Below, in pieces: positions 6,845 to 9,733 of a stretch of 9,733 bases of DNA. How positions within the stretch are numbered: the first letter of the stretch is position 1; every line of letters begins with the position of its first letter. A program made the translations under genes and the position numbers. Below the pieces are notes generated by a model, which saw only the letters and a program-made list of their open reading frames with translations, had not been told where the DNA came from and searched no databases. This DNA comes from Amphibacillus indicireducens (lineage in GTDB: Bacteria > Bacillota > Bacilli > Bacillales > Amphibacillaceae): assembly GCF_039539605.1 (NCBI RefSeq), contig NZ_BAABDL010000079.1, forward strand, positions 1 to 9,733. The letters are read 5' to 3'.

Positions 6845-7801
6845 ATGCAACTGGATCAGCCTTTTCAACTTAAGGATGCACCAATTGATGTGCTGTCTAT
6901 TGGGGAACTTCTTATTGATATGATATCAGACAGTTATCTAAATTTAATTGATAATAATAAGTTCCGAGCGTATTTTGGTGGTTCTCCTGCAAATATATGT
7001 ATGAATGTTAATCGGTTAGGTGCAAAATCTAAACTAGTGTCTGCTGTTGGTGATGATGTTTTGGGTGATTTTTTAATAGAACACTTAAACAAACAATCAG
7101 TTAATACTGAGTTAATTCAACGCAGCTCACAATCTACAAGTATGGTTGTTTTAAATAAAAGTAAAGAAACTCCTATTCCGATTTTTTATCGCGGCAGTGA
7201 TTATCAAATTAAATTAACAGATCAATTAAGTAAATCGATTAAGCAAACTAAAATAATCCATTTTTCTTCTTGGCCATTATCAAAATATGAATCTAGGAAA
7301 GTTGTCTATGAGATAATTAAATTAGCAAAACAAGAAAATGTACTAATTGGTTTTGACCCGAATTACCATTCCGAGCTTTGGGATAATCCCGTTGAAGGTA
7401 TTGAAATAATGAAAGAAATGATAGGGAAGGCTGATATTGTAAAGCCTTCGGAAGATGATGCTGAGCGTCTATTCGGTCCTGATACAGCAGAGAACCAAAT
7501 TGATAAATTTCACCAACTGGGGTGTCCGACTGTTCTAATGACTCTCGGGAAAGATGGTGCGATTGTCTCGCTTGATCGAAAAAAAACGTATTATAAAACA
7601 ATGGCAAAGCAAATAATTGATACGACTGGTGCTGGGGATGCTTTTTGGTCTGGATTTTATACAGGTATTACGCTTGGGGAGACAGTAGAGAAAGCTTTAA
7701 CAATTGGTTTTTTAGCAAGTGCATATAAACTACAATTTACTGGTGCAGTTGTAGAATTACCACATTATCGGGACTTGCTAGTATCAGAAATAAATGTGTG
7801 A
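6845..7801 (+). CDS. scrK: PfkB-family sugar kinase, probable fructokinase
   Basis: A 318-residue ribokinase/PfkB-family kinase of usual length. The N-terminal pattern VLSIGELLIDM (16-26) and the first signature FGGSPANICMNVNRLGA (44-60) bind sugar. The second signature DTTGAGDAFWSGF (259-271) holds the anion hole and the catalytic base Asp265. It should phosphorylate a ketose at a primary hydroxyl with ATP in the cytoplasm. In this operon the expected job is fructose to fructose 6-phosphate after sucrose phosphorolysis. An alternative, raised by the phosphorylase's motif, is phosphorylation of the fructosyl part of sucrose. Sequence alone does not exclude other PfkB substrates. AAGGAGGGTGATC, close to a full anti-Shine-Dalgarno match, ends 5 bases before the ATG; the gene starts 16 bases after the alpha-galactosidase stop. 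Confidence 0.85.
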   Translation: MQLDQPFQLKDAPIDVLSIGELLIDMISDSYLNLIDNNKFRAYFGGSPANICMNVNRLGAKSKLVSAVGDDVLGDFLIEHLNKQSVNTELIQRSSQSTSMVVLNKSKETPIPIFYRGSDYQIKLTDQLSKSIKQTKIIHFSSWPLSKYESRKVVYEIIKLAKQENVLIGFDPNYHSELWDNPVEGIEIMKEMIGKADIVKPSEDDAERLFGPDTAENQIDKFHQLGCPTVLMTLGKDGAIVSLDRKKTYYKTMAKQIIDTTGAGDAFWSGFYTGITLGETVEKALTIGFLASAYKLQFTGAVVELPHYRDLLVSEINV

Positions 7802-7816
7802 CAAGGAGTAGATTTA

Positions 7817-9283
7817 ATGTTGAAGAATGAAGTACAACTCATTACTTATCCTGATTCAATGGGTGGTGACTTGAAACAACTAGATTATTTACTAAACAAA
7901 TATTTCAAGGATATATTTACTGGTGGTGTTCACATTCTCCCACCGTATCCATCATCTGGAGACAGAGGGTTTGCTCCATTAAATTATTTAGAAATAGAAC
8001 CTTCTTTTGGTGACTGGGAAGATATTAAGAGTATAGGAACAGATCGAGCAGTTTTGCTGGATTTAATGGTGAATCATATTTCTCAACAGTCACCGTATTT
8101 TCAGGATTTTATTAAGCGAGGTCGTCAATCAGAATATGCGGATTATTTTTTAACCTTAGATAAAATTTGGCCTGATGGTGAACCTAGAAAAGAAGACATT
8201 GACAAAATGTTTTTGCGAAGAGAAGTGCCCTATTCAACATTTACTATAGAATCAACAGGCGAGACGGAACGTGTATGGACAACGTTTGGCAAAACGAATC
8301 CGTCAGAGCAAATTGATTTAGATATTCACTCAGAGAAAGTGAAGGCTTTATTTACGGAGTTTTTCGAGAATTTTAAGAAGAATAATGTGAGTATTGTTCG
8401 CTTAGATGCGATCGGTTATGTCATTAAGAAATTAGGAACGAGTTGTTTCTTTGTTGAACCTGATATCTATAAGTTTTTAGATTGGATTAAGGAGTTAGCA
8501 GACTCGCTTGATATTGTTTTATTACCTGAAGTTCATGCCCACCATACGATCCAATCTAAATTAAGTGAACACGGATTCTGGATTTATGATTTTATTTTAC
8601 CATATCGAATACTAGAAGCGATGATTAATAAAAAATCAACCGCATTAATTGATTACTTGAAAGAACGTCCAGCAAACCAATTTACCATGTTGGATTGTCA
8701 TGATGGTATTCCTGTTAAGCCAGATTTGGACGGACTTATTGATACAAAAGAAGCTCAGAATCTTGTTGATGAAACTGTTCGCCGAGGATCAAATCTAAGC
8801 TTGATTATGTCTGATGAACATAAAGATGAAGATGGGTTTGATGTTCACCAAATTCGTTGTACCTACTATTCAGTGTTGAATGAAGAGGATGATCTTTATA
8901 TCGCTTCACGTGCGCTTCAATTCTTCGTACCAGGGATTCCACAAGTTTATTATGTAGGCTTGCTCGCAGGTACTAATAATGCAGAGAAGATCAAAGAAAC
9001 AGGAGATGGGCGTGAGATTAATCGTGAAAATTTCTCAATTGAACAAGTCGAAGAATCTCTGAATAAAAACGTTGTAAAAAGACTCCTCAAACTGATTCGT
9101 TTTAGAAATGAGTATCCGGCTTTCGATGGAACATTCACTATTCTTGAAAGCGATCAAGAGTCAATTAATTTAAGGTGGGAAAATAATCAATCGATCTGCA
9201 CCCTGTTTGTCAGTCTGAAATCGGGTAAGGCAAAAATTGACTACATTAACAGTAAAAATGAGCAGGTTGAATATATATTATAA
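7817..9283 (+). CDS. gtfA: GH13_18 sucrose phosphorylase, possibly sucrose 6F-phosphate phosphorylase
   Basis: A 488-residue phosphorylase that cleaves sucrose (or sucrose 6F-phosphate) with phosphate to alpha-glucose 1-phosphate and fructose (or fructose 6-phosphate). Catalytic residues are in place: nucleophile Asp197 in VRLDAIGY, acid/base Glu238 in LLPEVHA, transition-state Asp296 in CHDGIPV. Other family stretches are LPPYPSSGDRGFAP, LMVNHIS, GTSCFFVEP and IPQVYYVGLLAG. The loop near the acceptor site reads GFDVHQI with His344, and Arg134 lies in FLRRE. Both match what I recall of the T. thermosaccharolyticum enzyme characterised as a sucrose 6F-phosphate phosphorylase; sucrose phosphorylases such as that of Bifidobacterium have a Tyr at the His position. 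The closeness extends to the C-terminus (IDYIN). The ATG has AAGGAG 8 bases upstream, 15 bases after the kinase gene. Family certain; preferred substrate open. Confidence 0.93.
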   Translation: MLKNEVQLITYPDSMGGDLKQLDYLLNKYFKDIFTGGVHILPPYPSSGDRGFAPLNYLEIEPSFGDWEDIKSIGTDRAVLLDLMVNHISQQSPYFQDFIKRGRQSEYADYFLTLDKIWPDGEPRKEDIDKMFLRREVPYSTFTIESTGETERVWTTFGKTNPSEQIDLDIHSEKVKALFTEFFENFKKNNVSIVRLDAIGYVIKKLGTSCFFVEPDIYKFLDWIKELADSLDIVLLPEVHAHHTIQSKLSEHGFWIYDFILPYRILEAMINKKSTALIDYLKERPANQFTMLDCHDGIPVKPDLDGLIDTKEAQNLVDETVRRGSNLSLIMSDEHKDEDGFDVHQIRCTYYSVLNEEDDLYIASRALQFFVPGIPQVYYVGLLAGTNNAEKIKETGDGREINRENFSIEQVEESLNKNVVKRLLKLIRFRNEYPAFDGTFTILESDQESINLRWENNQSICTLFVSLKSGKAKIDYINSKNEQVEYIL

Positions 9284-9352
9284 GCTCTTTATTTATTTAA
9301 CATTACATTTTTTAAAAAAGAGTGACTGTCATTTTAGGTAAATAATCAATTG

Positions 9353-9391
9353 AAAAATCAACCATCTTATAAACCGAGGTGGTTGATTTTT
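9353..9391 (+). terminator. Rho-independent terminator of the operon
   Basis: A perfect 12-bp inverted repeat pairs 9353-9364 (AAAAATCAACCA) with 9380-9391. Four more inner pairs, two of them G-T, leave a loop of about 7 bases. The right arm ends TTGATTTTTGTTG, giving the U tract. It lies 70 bases after the phosphorylase stop with no gene between, so it most likely ends the six-gene transcript. Confidence 0.85.
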
Positions 9392-9582
9392 GTTGCCTTA
9401 TTCTATGTCTGTCCATTTTTCAATCATTATTTCTTCCGTATGTTGCTTTTAGTCAAACGTAAAAATAACGAAGTTGAAGTTTGATTCAAGCGGATTGTAG
9501 TAAAAGCTAAGATCCTCCTAGCTGTGGTGTCGTATTTTACCAACAATAAATGCTTCAGGGTTTTCATCTAAGCATAAAAACA

Positions 9583-9725
9583 ATTTACTCCGACAATCTG
9601 ATGCGCAAAATCACTGTAAAAAATCAAGCTATGAATAATTTAGGATATATAACTATTTAGAACCTGCATTATTCATAACTTGATTTTTTATAGGTGATTT
9701 GCCCATTAAATTGCCAAAAGTGAAT
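9583..9725. repeat. Large imperfect inverted repeat near the window end
   Basis: Two arms of about 60 bases, 9583-9644 and 9662-9725, are imperfect inverted copies with 17 bases between them. The inner 22 bases (9618-9639 with 9668-9689) pair with one mismatch. Farther out, GCAAAATCAC (9605-9614) pairs with GTGATTTGC (9694-9702) with one bulged A, then ATG/CAT, CAAT/ATTG and TTTACT/AGTGAA with scattered mismatches. Read outward-in, the arms begin CCTAAATTATTCATAG and CCTGCATTATTCATAA. It could be a bidirectional terminator, a MITE-like element, or two outward-facing insertion-sequence ends; the window stops before this can be decided. Confidence 0.65.
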
Positions 9726-9733
9726 GCCAGTTA

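Larger units (their letters stand above)
9284..9733. other. Region after the operon with no supported gene
   Basis: Contents: the operon terminator (9353-9391), an AT-rich palindrome TTTTTTAAAAAA at 9308-9319, a weak 6-bp hairpin ATGCTT/AAGCAT (9550-9555 with 9570-9575), and the large inverted repeat that begins at 9583. Between 9392 and 9582 I see no open frame with a ribosome site on either strand. A minus-strand frame from 9610 to 9398 has two internal stops and is not called. Confidence 0.6.

Noticed and set aside
9398..9610. Minus-strand frame with coding-like stretches (LDENPEAFIVGKI, FYYNPLESNFNFVIF), possibly a decayed gene.
   Set aside because: It has stop codons at 9518-9520 and 9449-9451 and no start with a ribosome site; runs of 16-30 codons are expected by chance in AT-rich DNA, and no family is recognised.
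1..9733. CRISPR arrays, tRNA and rRNA genes, and a transposase gene.
   Set aside because: No regularly spaced repeats, cloverleaf-like sequence, rRNA segments or transposase-like protein were seen.

Overview
The window carries one complete catabolic locus for alpha-galactosyl sucrose oligosaccharides (raffinose family, possibly melibiose and sucrose). It comes from an AT-rich Bacillota of class Bacilli. Support for that group: strong AGGAGG-type ribosome binding sites, sigma-A promoters with TTGACA/TATGAT boxes, a catabolite-responsive (cre) element, a lipoprotein-type solute-binding protein, and enzymes resembling Geobacillus AgaA and the Thermoanaerobacterium sucrose-phosphate phosphorylase. 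The solute-binding lipoprotein is very acidic, which suggests an alkaliphile or halophile. I cannot name the genus.

Layout. Positions 1-226 hold hairpins and a bidirectional terminator but no supported gene. A LacI-family repressor gene lies on the minus strand (227-1216). A 331-base divergent control region (1217-1547) holds the repressor promoter, a very good forward promoter at 1402-1429, and three operator-like sites with an AACGNTT core. Six genes follow on the plus strand as one operon: msmE (binding lipoprotein), msmF and msmG (permeases), a GH36 alpha-galactosidase, a PfkB-family sugar kinase annotated as fructokinase, and a GH13_18 sucrose or sucrose-6F-phosphate phosphorylase. A strong Rho-independent terminator closes the operon at 9353-9391. 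The last ~150 bases form a large imperfect inverted repeat that reaches almost to the window edge and may be mobile-element ends.

How the genes work together (inference from families and order). MsmE captures the oligosaccharide outside and MsmFG imports it unphosphorylated. The ATPase is not encoded here and is presumably a shared MsmX/MsmK-type protein. The cytoplasmic GH36 enzyme releases galactose and leaves sucrose. The kinase and phosphorylase then turn sucrose into glucose 1-phosphate and fructose 6-phosphate. Galactose (Leloir) genes are not in the window.

The most interesting point is the phosphorylase. It has His344 in a Asp-Val-His-Gln motif and Arg134, as I recall for the sucrose 6F-phosphate phosphorylase of T. 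thermosaccharolyticum, where sucrose phosphorylases usually have a Tyr. This raises the possibility that the kinase acts before the phosphorylase, on sucrose itself. Two gene starts need care: msmF is best started at GTG 2861 and the alpha-galactosidase at ATG 4639.
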